DNA of 64,000 bases from Cryoendolithus antarcticus (Eukaryota; Ascomycota; Dothideomycetes; Cladosporiales; Cladosporiaceae). The DNA lies in contig NAJO01000024.1 in NCBI GenBank assembly GCA_002077065.1, positions 310,001-374,000 of the forward strand, in the 5' to 3' direction. The translations under genes were made by a program, and so were the position numbers. Of this stretch, positions 10,569 through 22,245 are shown one piece after another. The first letter of the stretch is position 1; each line of letters opens with the position of its first letter. The notes below the pieces were generated by a model. That model did no database searches, had not been told where the DNA came from, and was given only the letters and a program-made list of their open reading frames with translations.

Positions 10569-11101
10569 TGATGGACTTGATACATTGAGAAGGGTGTATT
10601 TGGAAGCATAGCGAGGGCATTTGGGGCTGTTTGCCTTGTGATTAGGCGAGAACGGAACACCGGCAAGGAGGCTGGCATTGTATACAAGCTGAGCGATTAT
10701 TGTACAATATATTGACGACCTCACTGTCGCATCTCCCTGGTACCAGCCACCACTACACTATTCCCGCGACTATGGGTAAGTACATTACCTTTGTACCTGA
10801 TGCCTCGGTCCCACAATAATTCCCTTTGAGCGAGCAGACAGACTTCTGCACGGCGTGCTCACATCCGTGCCCGTCGTCGTCGATCTGTCTCTCGGCCAAT
10901 CATAGCGACGTAATTTAGGCTTACTCACGCTTGATTCAGTAGCGTAACGATTTTGCCCCGCGCGTCACAGTGGACTTGGGTGAGCATTGGCATGGCCTGA
11001 GCTGAGAATACATTGTCGTTCGACTTGTCAGCTTCACCTTTTGCTTCCCTCACTTACATCCACTCCAGTTTGATACCCAGAAACACGAACGACCGACCAT
11101 C
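10569..11101. other. Intergenic region upstream of 5-aminolevulinate synthase
   Basis: This holds the 3' flank of THO2 and the promoter and leader of the haem synthesis gene. The last 60 bases before the ATG are C/T-rich, as is common in fungal leaders. I recognise no gene or repeat. Confidence 0.5.
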
Positions 11102-12943
11102 ATGGAGGCTCTCCTCCGTCAATCTCGCTCCCTCTGCCCCTTCCTGAACAAGACCTCGCCCGCCACCCTCCGCTCGCTGTCCACCAGCACCCATGTGACC
11201 CACACCGCTCCCGGCGGCGGGGCGATGAGCAACCTGCAAATCATCGCCCGCCGCTGCCCGGTCATGGGCAAAGCGCTGTCCGTCCAGAGCGCCCGCTCCG
11301 GTCACCACGCTTTGGCAGGTGCGTTCGGAGGCTCTCGTGCATACCACTCCAAAGTGCCTCGTGCGAAGCTGCACACCTCTCGTCCTGAGAAGGCCCAAGC
11401 TATGGATCTGCCGCCTTCCGCTGCGCCTTACGTGCCAATGAGTGAGGTCAAGCGAGTCGAAGAACAGCGAGAGATGAGCAGGAATGCGGGACCGCCTGCC
11501 CCTCCCAAGGCGGAGCAGTTCGATTACAACGGCTTCTACCACAACGAGCTTGATAAGAAGCACAAGGACAAGTCGTACCGGTACTTCAACAACATCAATC
11601 GCCTTGCGCAGGAGTTTCCGCAGGCGCATATGTCCAATACTGGAGAGCGAGTGACGGTCTGGTGCTCGAACGACTATCTGGGTATGGGCCGTAACCCGCA
11701 AGTGTTGGAAAATATGCATCAGACACTTAACAAGTATGGTGCCGGAGCTGGCGGGACGAGAAATATTTCCGGCCATAACCAGCATGCTGTGGCGCTGGAA
11801 TCTACGGTGGCAAAGCTGCATGCGAAGGAAGCAGCGCTGGTGTTCTCGTCTTGCTATGTGGCTAACGATGCTACGCTGGCGACGTTGGGAAGTAAGCTGC
11901 CCAACTGCGTGATCCTGAGTGACAGCTCGAACCACGCCTCCATGATCCAGGGGATTCGCCACTCAGGAGCGAAGAAAGTCGTCTTTGCACACAACGACGT
12001 TGCGGATCTGGAGGCTAAGCTAGCCGCACTGCCAGCGAACGTGCCCAAGATCATCGCCTTCGAGAGTGTGTACAGTATGTGCGGATCTATTGGTCCGATC
12101 GCGGAGATCTGCGATTTGGCGGAGAAGTACGGCGCGATCACCTTTTTGGATGAAGTCCATGCTGTAGGCATGTACGGCCCAAGCGGAGCTGGTGTAGCTG
12201 AGCATCTGGACTTTGAGACTTACGCTTCTGGACAATCGACCAAGGGGACGGTGCAGGATCGCGTGGATATCATTACTGGAACGCTCGGGAAGGCATACGG
12301 CTGCGTGGGAGGCTACATCGCCGGAAGCGCGAAGATGGTCGACACGATTCGCTCCCTGGCACCAGGATTTATTTTCACGACTTCGCTCCCGCCCGCCACC
12401 ATGGCCGGTGCGAAGACCGCGATCGACTTCCAAATGCAAGAGCCGAACGATCGACGCCTCCAGCAGCTTCACACCCGCCAAGTCAAGTCCAAGCTCGCCG
12501 AACGCGACATCCCGGTCATCCCCAACCCGTCTCACATCATTCCCGTCCTCGTCGGCAGCGCAGAGGTCGCTAAGCGCGCTTCGGACTTGCTGCTGGAGAA
12601 GCATAAGATCTACGTCCAAGCCATCAACTATCCTACTGTACCTGTCGGGCAGGAACGCCTCCGCATCACGCCTACACCTGGGCATGGCCAGCAGTATCAG
12701 CATCAGCTCATCGAAGCGCTTGAGAGTGTTTGGCAGGAGCTAGACATTAAGCGCACGAGCGACTGGGCTGCCATGGGTGGTTTCGTGGGCGTTGGTGTGA
12801 AGGGCAAGGAGGCTGTAGAGCCGATCTGGACTGATGAGCAGTTGGCTTGGGGCTTGATTGACGAGCCCAAGGAGGTGAGGAGTGAGAGGGTTTTTGAGCG
12901 GATTGAGGAGGTTGGGCCGAGGGCTGTGGCTGCTGCTGCTTAG
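11102..12943 (+). CDS. HEM1: 5-aminolevulinate synthase, mitochondrial
   Basis: This single exon codes 613 residues. The enzyme condenses glycine with succinyl-CoA in the mitochondrial matrix using pyridoxal phosphate, the first and rate-limiting step of haem synthesis. The N-terminus is basic and lacks acidic residues, as in a mitochondrial presequence. It carries two Cys-Pro haem-regulatory motifs, at Cys12 (LCPF) and Cys52 (RCPVM), which in this family mediate haem feedback on import or stability. The catalytic core is clear: [13 protein letters not shown], the glycine-rich [11 protein letters not shown], the cofactor aspartate in [10 protein letters not shown], and the Schiff-base lysine at residue 397 in [12 protein letters not shown]. 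The C-terminal domain carries the [10 protein letters not shown] signature. The length matches other fungal enzymes. The first ATG is used. Confidence 0.96.
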   Translation: MEALLRQSRSLCPFLNKTSPATLRSLSTSTHVTHTAPGGGAMSNLQIIARRCPVMGKALSVQSARSGHHALAGAFGGSRAYHSKVPRAKLHTSRPEKAQAMDLPPSAAPYVPMSEVKRVEEQREMSRNAGPPAPPKAEQFDYNGFYHNELDKKHKDKSYRYFNNINRLAQEFPQAHMSNTGERVTVWCSNDYLGMGRNPQVLENMHQTLNKYGAGAGGTRNISGHNQHAVALESTVAKLHAKEAALVFSSCYVANDATLATLGSKLPNCVILSDSSNHASMIQGIRHSGAKKVVFAHNDVADLEAKLAALPANVPKIIAFESVYSMCGSIGPIAEICDLAEKYGAITFLDEVHAVGMYGPSGAGVAEHLDFETYASGQSTKGTVQDRVDIITGTLGKAYGCVGGYIAGSAKMVDTIRSLAPGFIFTTSLPPATMAGAKTAIDFQMQEPNDRRLQQLHTRQVKSKLAERDIPVIPNPSHIIPVLVGSAEVAKRASDLLLEKHKIYVQAINYPTVPVGQERLRITPTPGHGQQYQHQLIEALESVWQELDIKRTSDWAAMGGFVGVGVKGKEAVEPIWTDEQLAWGLIDEPKEVRSERVFERIEEVGPRAVAAAA

Positions 12944-13769
12944 ACGTCTGAATTATGAGAAGACGCTCTCGAGTGCGTGCGACGAGGATGAAAGACAGGA
13001 GACTTTTCGAGGCGCCGTGTCGATTGTATAGTCGATGTACACTCTCTTGCCCGCGAGCTCTATCATGAAGCTTTCAGTGTCTATGTTTCGGCGTGGTCAA
13101 TAGCACACGAACTGCAGCGTCGCTGCATCACCCACTCACTACAGACGACCTAATAAGACGAAGGAGTTGCAGTTCCTCTCCACAGTTACCCATCCAGCAT
13201 TCGACCGTGTCTGCCTCAGGCTATGATGCAGTCCGCTTACTCGACAGCACTACCATCGTGCCCTCCCGTCACATTTGTAAACCTCATCCTGGCGAAGTCC
13301 CTGCTGCCCAATCATAACCCCTGTCGCCTGCCAAGTAATGATGCAATTTTGCAGGTGGAGTTTGCTTTGTAACGCCGTCCATGCTGACAGCGCACTTGCC
13401 TCCGTCAGTTCCTCCGATGCCCTGGTTTGTATCTTGCTGTTTGCAGAGACTGCAGGGGTGGAGCTGTTTCGTCCGATGAACCCACAGCATTGGCGGTGGC
13501 TGTAGAAGGGTCGAGGTGCGTTGGGATTGAGGTTTGTAAGGTGTGCTGACTGAAGTGGATGATGGGGTGATGTTGGTAATCGCCGTTTGTATATGCGGAG
13601 GCGGCGATAAGTAGGCACCCTGATACAGTTGTAGGTATTTTCGTCCTATCTCCTTATTGTACTTGGATTTGTATCTTGGCGGAGGCAGATTGGTATAATA
13701 TCTCGCTGGTGCACTACCAACCCGCCTCCCACACATCCAACACACTACGCACTTGCAACACCAACAATC
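12944..13769. other. Intergenic region upstream of the MFS transporter gene
   Basis: This is the 3' flank of the haem gene and the promoter of the transporter. A TATA-like ggtataatat lies about 75 bases before the transporter ATG. An antisense open frame of about 200 codons crosses this stretch into the transporter; it has no recognisable domain and I treat it as chance. Confidence 0.45.
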
Positions 13770-15708
13770 ATGACCGATCTCATCCGCGACGCCCCAGTCG
13801 GGCAGATGCTCCGCTGGATCACTGGCAACCGCATCCTGCGCTATCCAGAAGAAACGCCAGACTTCGTTCTCCCAAACGCCTACGCCGAGCATATTGAGAA
13901 GAATCGCCAACAATCCGACGCGACTTCTCTAGCAACGCCAAACGCCTATCTCGAAGACCCCAGGGACCTGGAGAAGACCGGCGTCGAGCCTAGCGAGCCT
14001 TCCGCACACCTCCAGGACAGACATGCACTCGAACGCCTTGAGACTGCGCCAGATCTCGAGAAAGCTGAGACGCGAGGCTCGCAGATCGGTCGGCATAACA
14101 CGTCGAGCAGTCAGATCAGTCGAACGGCAACGCTTTCCGGCATGAAAACGATTCATACGCGCGCTGATCTGGAGGATGCGATGCATGTTTCTTCCTTTGC
14201 GAAGCAGCCTTCTGCTCCCATCATCCCGGAGCGGACTCGGGATGGCCTAATTCTGGTGTCCTTCTACACCACTGATGACGCCGAGAATCCCCAATCGTGG
14301 AGTCAGAAGAAGAAGGGGTTTGCGAGCTTGCAAATTTACCTTTACACGCTTGCCGTGTATATGGGAAGCGCGATCTACGCACCTTCCACGGAGGGCGTGG
14401 CTGAGGAGTTCGGTGTGAGCATCACGGCTGCGAGTTTGGGGTTGGCGCTGTATGGTAAGTTGACTATCAATCGCGTCCCGACCTTGCGGACGGAATGCTG
14501 ACACCTGTACAGTGCTGGCGTACGGTCTTGGTCCGCTGATCTTCTCACCGATATCTGAGCTTCCGGTCGTCGGACGCAACCCGCCATACATGATCACGAT
14601 GGGCATCTACGTCGCGCTCTGCGTCGCTGCCCCTCTTGTACAGAACTTCGCCGGCCTCCTCGTCATCCGCTTCCTGCAAGGCTTCTTCGGATCGCCCTGC
14701 CTGGCCACTGGCGGCGCCAGCTTAGGAGACATGTACTCTTTCATCAAGCTGCCCTACGTGCTTTGCTTGTGGGCGTTTGCTGCGACTTGCGGCCCTGCAC
14801 TCGGCCCCCTCATCTCCGGCTTCTCCGTCATGGCCGAAGGCTGGCGCTGGTCTCTGTGGGAGATGCTCTGGCTCTCCGGCCCAGTCTTCATCATGATGCT
14901 GCTCTTCCTCCCCGAGACATCGCAGTCTAACATCCTGCTGCGACGCGCTCAGCGCCTGCGCAAGCTCACTGGTAATGAGAAATATCGCTCGCAGTCCGAG
15001 CTCGATCAGGCGAATCTCAACGCTCGAGAGATCGCGTACGAGGCACTTGTGCGGCCTATGCAGCTCATGTTCATGGATCCTGCGATTGGCTTCACGGCCG
15101 TGTACGTTGGGCTTGTGTACGGCATCTTCTACTCGTACTTCGAGTGTTTCCCCATCGTCTTCATGGGCAACTACGGCTTCAACCTCGGCGAGATGGGCCT
15201 GGCATTTATGGCGATTACGGTAGCCACAATTGTCGCGATATCGGCGTACTACGCCTACAACTGGTACATCGTCGAGCCCAACTTCCGTGCCCACGGTATC
15301 GGCAAACCCGAAGCCCGCCTAGTACCCGCCCTAATCGTCAGCTTCTTCCTCCCCATCGGCCTCTTCATCTTTGCCTGGACCTCCGACGGCAGCATCCACT
15401 GGATCGTCCCGATCTTGGGCGTCTTCATCTTCACGATCGGAGTCTTCATCCTCATCCAGTGCATCTTCGTCTACCTGCCGTTCGTATACCCGCAGTACGC
15501 CGCGAGTTTGTTCGCCGGAAACGACTTTGCACGATCGAGCATTGCATTCGCAGCTATTCTCTTCAGCCGGCCGATGTTCCTTAACATGGGTGTTGGGCCT
15601 GCGGTGTCATTACTGGGGGCGCTGACGGCGGTGTGTATTGGTGGGATCTTTGTGCTGTACTTCTATGGAGAACGGTTGCGGGCGAGGTCGAAGTTTAGTG
15701 CGAAGTAG
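13770..15708 (+). CDS. MFS drug:proton antiporter, DHA1 type (Flr1/Caf5-like)
   Basis: There are two exons, 13770-14454 and 14513-15708, with intron donor GTAAGT and acceptor TACAG, giving 626 residues. A long hydrophilic N-terminus (about 190 residues) precedes 12 predicted membrane helices. Family motifs are clear: ALYVLAYGLGPLIFSPISE (helix 2 and loop), PPYMITMGIYV, and RFLQGFFGSPCLATGGASLG around helix 4, the antiporter motif of the DHA1 group. The opening MTDLIRDAPVGQMLRWITG with PEETPDFVLP is typical of the fungal branch that includes S. pombe Caf5 and yeast Flr1. Such proteins export fungicides, caffeine analogues or polyamines at the plasma membrane. The specific substrate cannot be told from sequence. 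Confidence 0.9.
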
Positions 15709-15958
15709 AGGATTGTAGGAAGCGTTCGGCGTCGAAGAGAATGACTAGCGGACTTAGCGTGGCGTTTGGGGGAGGCATGAGCATAGGCTGAACGTACTAG
15801 TAATGTAAACTAAAGCTCTTCGACCGGGAACGTTCATTGTCAGTTTCACTTCGGGGCTACCACTTGACAACGCTCCGCTAGCTGTCTCAGCGAATCAGAC
15901 TCCGCGCGTACGCTCAGCCGCTACAGCAGCAACCAGACAACATACTCGAGCTGACACT

Positions 15959-17137
15959 TCACTTCGTCTCCTCCTTCAGTCCCTTCGCCGCCTCCTCCTC
16001 CTCCTTCGCCTTCCGCCTCGCCTCCTTGACCAACCCCAACTTCGCCTCACACTCATCAACAACACTCTTAAACTCCCCATGCATAGCCTCCACAGCCGCC
16101 CAATTTCCCGCCTCAACCTTATTCTTCCCCACGCCCTTGCCCAAACACTTCCTATCGAACCCATAACCCGTCAAATACAACGCGATGAAGTGGCGGTTCT
16201 GCCCCAGTTGATCACCCTTGAGCTCCTGCATGGTTTGGTAAGGCTCGTAGATTAGCTTCGCGTCGGCGGATTGGATGCGCTTTTGCAGCGTAGCTTTGGC
16301 CGTGGGGTCGTAGATAGTCCTAGTATCTTCGCCTAGAGCGTGTTGCAGGATTGCACCAGGGGAGCGATACCTATGGCTATTCGCGGCGTCGATGAGCTTG
16401 GGGGCCCAGAGAGCCGTGAGCCATTTCTCCACCACCGCAAACCCATTCTCGGCATCCGAAAGAATCACAGCAGCGATGTAGGCTTCAAACACATCGCCCA
16501 GAATCTTGTTCAGGCCCTTGTTTCCCTTCCCTGCACTATCAGCAGCCATCTGCTCGAAATCGGCGACTTTCACACGAAGCTCAAACCCGTACAGCCGAGC
16601 ATACTCGGCTAGAGTCTCGTTTTTGACGAGCACTTCGCGGACTTGGGATTGTGAGCCCGCGGTGAGTTCTTGGAAGTGGTGGAAAATTATGCGGGAGGCT
16701 ATGACTTCAAGGTAGGCGTCGCCGAGGAATTCGAGGCGTTCGTAGGTTATGTCGCTGGATGAGGTGGCGCGGTCGTAGCTGGTGAGGGATTTGTGGGTGA
16801 AGGGTGCGGTTGCCAAAGTTGGGTCCAGGATTTCTGGGAGAGGTGGAAGAGTAGCGGGGACGGTGAATGGGGTGAAGGAGTGGACTGGGACTTGGGCGGC
16901 GAGGTTCGAGGGGATCTGCTTCACGGCTTCGGAATGGTCGACTTTGTAGTTTCTGCGGTCCGTGGCAGCCTTGCGTTCGAGATCGGCCTTTAGATTACCG
17001 GGAGAGCTGTTGGATTGACGGTCGCCGTACCGAGCTGGTGGGTTGTCGTACGGGCGGTGTTGGTTGGAATCTCCATTCCTTGGCTTCTTGTTCTTGTAGC
17101 CGGAGCCTTGTTGGCCGTCATATGGTCGCTTCGACAT
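15959..17137 (-). CDS. Ribonuclease III (Rnt1/Pac1-like, with dsRNA-binding domain)
   Basis: This single exon codes 392 residues. It has a charged, disordered N-terminus, then an RNase III catalytic domain with the signature ERLEFLGDAYLE (about residues 130-145) and the downstream acidic motif GDVFEAYIAAVIL; both supply the metal-binding acidic residues. A double-stranded RNA-binding domain follows (about residues 280-365), ending in the helix AGNWAAVEAM, then a Lys/Glu-rich tail. One catalytic domain plus one dsRBD without helicase or PAZ fits the Rnt1/Pac1 group, which trims pre-rRNA, snRNA and snoRNA in the nucleus, rather than Dicer. A mitoribosomal L3-type relative is the alternative; the intact catalytic acids and lack of a targeting sequence argue against it. 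It is divergent from, and 223 bases away from, the mitoribosomal gene at 17361. Confidence 0.85.
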   Translation of the reverse strand: MSKRPYDGQQGSGYKNKKPRNGDSNQHRPYDNPPARYGDRQSNSSPGNLKADLERKAATDRRNYKVDHSEAVKQIPSNLAAQVPVHSFTPFTVPATLPPLPEILDPTLATAPFTHKSLTSYDRATSSSDITYERLEFLGDAYLEVIASRIIFHHFQELTAGSQSQVREVLVKNETLAEYARLYGFELRVKVADFEQMAADSAGKGNKGLNKILGDVFEAYIAAVILSDAENGFAVVEKWLTALWAPKLIDAANSHRYRSPGAILQHALGEDTRTIYDPTAKATLQKRIQSADAKLIYEPYQTMQELKGDQLGQNRHFIALYLTGYGFDRKCLGKGVGKNKVEAGNWAAVEAMHGEFKSVVDECEAKLGLVKEARRKAKEEEEAAKGLKEETK

Positions 17138-17360
17138 GGCGGCGAGTACGTGTAGCTCTCCTCAGCGCTGCTGTGGCGTAATGGGCAGCGAGAAGGTGAG
17201 CTGTGTAAGTGATGGAGGAGATGAAGTGGCCATGAAATGTTCTGTATACCAGCCCGGAACTAACGCGCCTCTTTGCCGAACTATAAGTCTTGGCATATTG
17301 AACCTCCATACAGACAGACATCATTGTCGCATTCATCCTACACCACCTCACCCTCCCATC
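17138..17360. promoter_or_regulatory. Bidirectional promoter between RNase III and mitoribosomal S27
   Basis: Only 223 bases separate the two divergent start codons, so this stretch must hold both promoters and leaders. No clear TATA box or named operator is visible. The arrangement suggests, but does not prove, coordinated expression. Confidence 0.55.
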
Positions 17361-17749
17361 ATGGCGGTCCCCGCTTCCCGCATCCTCGATCTCCTCAAAG
17401 TACACCCTCTTCGATCCCCGCCCCGCCACTCCCCCATCCACCTGACTAACCCCTCCCCCAGCTCCGCGCATCCATCTTCCAAACAACATTCAACCCCACC
17501 GGCGCCCGCCTCGGCAACAAGATCCTGCGCCAACGCCTACGAGGCCCAGCTCTAGCAGCCTACTACCCCCGGCGCACCGCAACATTCCCAGACTTACGAA
17601 AGCTTTACCCCGGCTTTGAGACTTACGATGAGTTCGAGGAGGACCGGTTGGAGGGCGTGATGATCACGAAGAGTCGGGGCAAGGGCGCGCCGAAGAAGAA
17701 GCGGACGGCGGCGGAGAGTAAGAAGTTTCAGGGGAAGAAGAGGAGATGA
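17361..17749 (+). CDS. RSM27: Mitochondrial small-subunit ribosomal protein S27/mS33
   Basis: There are two exons, 17361-17399 and 17462-17749, with a 62-nt intron (GTACAC donor, CCCCAG acceptor), giving 108 residues. The joined product MAVPASRILDLLK followed by LRASIFQTTFNPTGARLGNK and the tract RLRGPALAAYYPRR matches the fungal Rsm27/MRP-S33 family. It ends in the very basic KKFQGKKRR. It is a structural protein of the mitoribosomal small subunit. The frame exists only after splicing. Confidence 0.9.
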
Positions 17750-18653
17750 TGATCGCAGTGGGCATTGGGTGAAGGAAATGGGAAAGGGACTAGGCGTAGG
17801 CATTGGGCGGCGTTCCGGAATGACGTTGGGAAGGAAGGATATGGAGTGTATCCATGGATTTCAGAGTGTGTACGATGTCAGCAGGAGGCGTGTATAGAAT
17901 GTACCAAAATGGACATCAAGACGATTGAGGACTTGAACATGTGTCGTCCCGCGCGCGAGGTGATGCCGCTCACCATGACCAGACGAGCAACTCATCGCTG
18001 CTTCAAATGACTGAAGCAGTCGTATCTCCATCGGAGGTCGTAAGATCGAAATACACGTAAGGATGATGTTCGAGTAAGTTGGAGTACACCTCAGAGCTCA
18101 TATCCGCCGTCCCAGCGGTCAATCAAGATCCATTCCGGCTCCCACGAGGAGAGACATCATCGACCTGATAGAAATCGTTTTTGCGTGATCACATAGTCCG
18201 GCCCTTCAACCCAATCGCAAACAGAGGTCTTGTGCCACTACGCGAGGACATTCGAGGGAAGCAAAGAACGCTCAGAAGGAAGGGCATGACTTTCATTCCG
18301 CTCACTCATATACCAGCATTGCCCGCCGTGGAGACTACGCATCCACGCCATGTCTAGTGATAGTCCCGCAGTCATCCCACCGCTACGCCATGAAGAATCC
18401 ATGAAAGCCACCACCCACCGCTCTACTGCCGTAGCAATACTCGCGGCGTCAGCCATCAGATCCATTTGCCTTTCAGTCCATCTCAGCCAGGCGCATGTAG
18501 CGCGCGCCACCGTATTGCAAGAAAATCCACCGCCGTCGTTTGCCGTTAAGATCATCACCATCTCCATCTCTCATCACCCACTCATCCCTAAATCCCACCC
18601 CTTCCCCGCCTCTGGACCACCCCTCCCCCCACCCGGAGAATCAGCAAACGCCC
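17750..18653. other. Intergenic region between convergent genes
   Basis: This is the 3' flank of the S27 gene and the 3' flank of Cla4. A 109-codon antisense frame lies at 18238-18567 without any domain. I see no gene here. Confidence 0.45.
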
Positions 18654-21303
18654 CTAATGCGCCGCACTCTTCCGGAACCTCAACAGCTCACTCAAACTCG
18701 CCAAACTACACCCATGCTGCAAGAACTCATGCCGTCCCAGCTCCTCAGCCGTAGCCCTGGACTTCACATCCACACACAGGCACACACTCAAGAAAGCCTT
18801 CAGCTCCTTGCTCAATCGTTCGGGCTTCTTGAGTCGCGGCGTGCCATTCGTAGCAATCAGATACAACGCCTTCAGTGGCTCCTCATTCAGGTAAGGCGGC
18901 TCGGACTCGATCATCTCTATGGCCATGATTCCGAGACTCCAGATGTCGACTTTGGAGCCGTATTCTTTCTGCTTCACGACTTCGGGAGCCATCCAGTAGG
19001 GCGTGCCGACCATGGTGGCACGTTTGGAGCGCTGTTCTGTGAGTTTGGCGCAGAAGCCGAAATCGGTGATTTTCACGTTGCCGCGGGAAGAGAGGAGGAC
19101 GTTATCGGATTTGATGTCGCGGTGAATGATGTTCTGGGAGTGCAGGTGGATGAGGCCTTTGCAGGTCTGTGAAGCTTGTCAGTATCTGTCTAGGCTCGTG
19201 TTCGTGGTAAAGAAGTACTCACCTCGAAGCAGATCGTGGCGATCTGGTCCTCACTGATGGTGGTGTTGTTGTCGATCACATCTGTCAGTGCGCCACCTTC
19301 CATGAACTCCATGACTACCCAGAGCTCGTACGTCTCTTCTTGCAAGAACGCATCCAGGAAGTTGACAATGTTGTCATGCCGGCTTTCCTTCATGACGATG
19401 ATCTCATTGACAATCAGCTCCTTCCTCGGCTGACTGCGGAGATCCATCTGCTTGATTGCCACCTGCGCTCTAGGTCCATTCGCTCGAACAATATTCTGTG
19501 CAATCTGACTTGGTGCATTCTCGCGAATACGCGCAACGTATACCGAACCTGATGCGCCTTGGCCGATCTTCTTCTGCTTGTTGTAGCTTTCTAGAGGATT
19601 CGACAGGCTGACGACTGATCGCAGGCGTTCCATGACTTGCGCATCGGACATGGCGGACATGCGGACATCCTTTGACTTCTCCTTGGGCTCAGGCTTCGTG
19701 AGAGCAGCTTCGGCTTGCTTGTGGTGATCCTTGGGCGTGCCTGTCGGTTGCTTAGTTGCGACATTGAGTGGCTTGACTTGTCCAGCGTTCGAGGGCTGCT
19801 TCTGATGTGTGCCTGCACCAGATGGCTTGCGTGTGAGTGGTTGCGCGGCAGATTGTCCATTTGTAGCAGAGGATTTCGCGGAATATGGCGACGAGCCATT
19901 CTGAGAGGGCTGCTTTTGAGGCGAGACCTTGCCATTCTGCTGCGCTGGTGGTGATGGTGCTGGTCGTTGTGCTTGCAGGTTGCGAATCGGCAGACTGCTT
20001 CCCGGCTGACCAGTCTTACTGCCAGTCGGAGCAGGAGGTGCCGGTCTGCTAGCATTGTATCGGCCGTTCGACGCGCTCGGGCTAGCATCTCTCGCATCGG
20101 CACCGTATCCCCCAACCTCTTGCTTGGCAAGTGGTGTGCGTGTCTTCGGTATCGAATCGTTGTAATCCCGATCGTCTTGCTGTTGTCGCACTCGCCGCTG
20201 CTCATCATCTGCTCGCCTGCGCTCCGAGTCTGCACGTCTCCTTTGATCATCCTCCTTCCTCCGACGGTCCTGATCAGATCTCTGCGTATCCTGTCCGTAC
20301 TGCGGAGCCGTGTCCGCTCTCTTAGGCGCACCGAACCGCTCATTCGACACCTCCCGCTGTAGCGGCGCGCCCACCGGAGACCTCCCATTCTGATAACTGT
20401 CCTGTCTGGAAACTCCAGGCGGCTGCGGTCTCGGCGGCGCAACCCCATTCGAATACCCCAACTGCTTCTCCCTCCCAGCATCCACCGGTGGCGTCGGCGT
20501 AAGCGAGCTATACGTCTGCGGATCCTGCGCTCTCGGTGCGAGCTTATCGCTGTAGAACTTCAACACTTCCATCACGGCCTGAGGGTTCTTAGCCATGTCA
20601 TCCTTGGTCAGTGCAGAGCCTTTCAGCAACCTCTCCCATTCCACTGGCAGCCCGACGAAGCCTCCCGTCACCGGGTCGAAACCGACGTGCACGCGATGTG
20701 AGAAGCCGGTCGGATGCGACACTCCGCCCATGCTAGGACAGCGGTCGTAGATGCCGTCGATCCAGCCATAGACGTCGTTGTCAGTTTCGAACTTGAGGAT
20801 CCACACTTTGTTGCCTTCTTTCGTCAGCTCAACACTGTACGGGTAATTGTCCGAGCGCGTGACGTTAATGACATCACGCAGGTAAATGGTCATGTTGACC
20901 TTTGTTGTCGTGTTAGACTTGTAGAAGTCCAGCTGCTTCTCGCGCAGAATCAAGAACTTCTCGCTCCAGAACTGCTTCATGAAGGACGCAGCCTCCTCCT
21001 TGACTTTCGCAAAGCCATCCTTGATGATCGGATTATCGCTGCTGCCGGACATTGTGTCTGCGCGGCCCAGCGATGGCGAGCTGCCGTTGTAGCTGGCCAG
21101 GTTTGGGTTGCCGGGCGTCATATAGACTTGCGGTGTGGCGGCCGGAGCGGTGTTCTTGCGATCGGTGGGCGGTCGCGGGGCTTCGCGCGTGTTGAGGAAT
21201 TGGTCGGGTCGGTACATACTACCGTCGCAGTCAGCAAAGTGTGTCAGTACGCGCCCATCCTTGCAACATCCACATACGCATTCGGCTGGCGTGCACCCGC
21301 CAT
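18654..21303 (-). CDS. CLA4: p21-activated protein kinase Cla4 (PH-CRIB-kinase)
   Basis: Proposed exons are 21303-21278 (26 nt), 21218-19223 and 19166-18654, giving 844 residues. Domains in order: a PH domain (roughly residues 70-180, [19 protein letters not shown]); a CRIB motif [17 protein letters not shown] that binds Cdc42/Rac GTP; a long Pro/Gln/Arg-rich linker; and a Ser/Thr kinase domain with VAIKQMD (ATP lysine), [12 protein letters not shown] (catalytic loop), DFGFCAKL and the activation segment [17 protein letters not shown] plus CRIB plus kinase defines the Cla4 branch of PAKs, which controls polarity, septation and septins. The intron at 19222-19167 is certain because it restores the catalytic loop. 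The tiny first exon is likelier than not: GTATGT donor, two CTGAC branch candidates, TAG acceptor and frame all agree. Otherwise the start is ATG 21217. Confidence 0.93.
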
Positions 21304-22245
21304 TGTGGAGTGCTGTGGGTTGTCGTCCCTTCAGCCCTGATGTTAGTCGCGCTCGCCAATGGTCAACGCTATGTGGTCCTGCAAGCGCGGTGTATGCGAA
21401 TGGTGTATGGATGTGCTATGCAAATGACAGGGGTATGCAGGGGCTGTTGCGGTGGTGGAGGAAGGCAGTGGCGCAGCGGGAAATGGGGGCGGAGGGCGTC
21501 GAGGGGGTGTTTCAAGGGCGGCGTCTGTGGTCGGTTTCAGAGGGTGATCCCGAAAGATCGGCACGCTAGAGGGCGCTAAGCAGAGAAGCCGGTCTGTGCA
21601 TCCGATGCCTTACCTTATCCTACACCACAGATTGTGGAGGTGACTCTGTATGTTCTCAAAGAGAATGTTGTTGATGGGAGTTGATTATACAACATCGTTG
21701 CAGTGGATATCCCTACCTCCTAGCGGCGGGCATTTCGCCCTACTGCCTGTCCCGCCGTCGGTGTCAGCACGTGCCGAGATATTCGTCACTCCCATCCGTC
21801 ACTTACGGCGCCGCCATCACTTTGAACCATCATCTACGGCGTGCTCTCTTCACTGTAGACCGCTACTTCCGTCACTTGGCGCCGAGAGATCCGTTGTGTT
21901 GCTCGTTAGTAAACATGTGCTAACAGTTCCTAAAGCATTATATAGAATATGGCCCGGGTAAGTTATATGTCGAGAAGAAAGAGCTGAAGTGACAGAAGTC
22001 TTGGCAATTTTCAAGGTAAAGCACTCACGATAAGAGGGCGAATGTAAGGAAGGCACAACGCGGGTTGACCATTCGCTTGCATTGGATCTATCTAATCTGG
22101 CCGGATCGCCAATAATTCGAGGAGGGCAAGTGCGCCCTTAGAGAACGCTCTCGCCTCTCCACATTCCTCCGGTCCATTCCCTCTTCCCATCGACCTCTAG
22201 CGTTCCTGAGCACATCCCAATCTTTGCAAGCTTCCACTCCGTCCT
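21304..22245. other. Intergenic region upstream of CLA4
   Basis: This holds the CLA4 promoter and leader on one side and the 3' flank of the GPI-type gene on the other. I recognise no gene, tRNA or repeat. Confidence 0.5.

Noticed and set aside
11054..11962. 302-codon minus-strand open frame across the 5-aminolevulinate synthase gene
   Set aside because: It is antisense to a certain conserved enzyme and composed of residues expected from reading its codons backwards; no domain.
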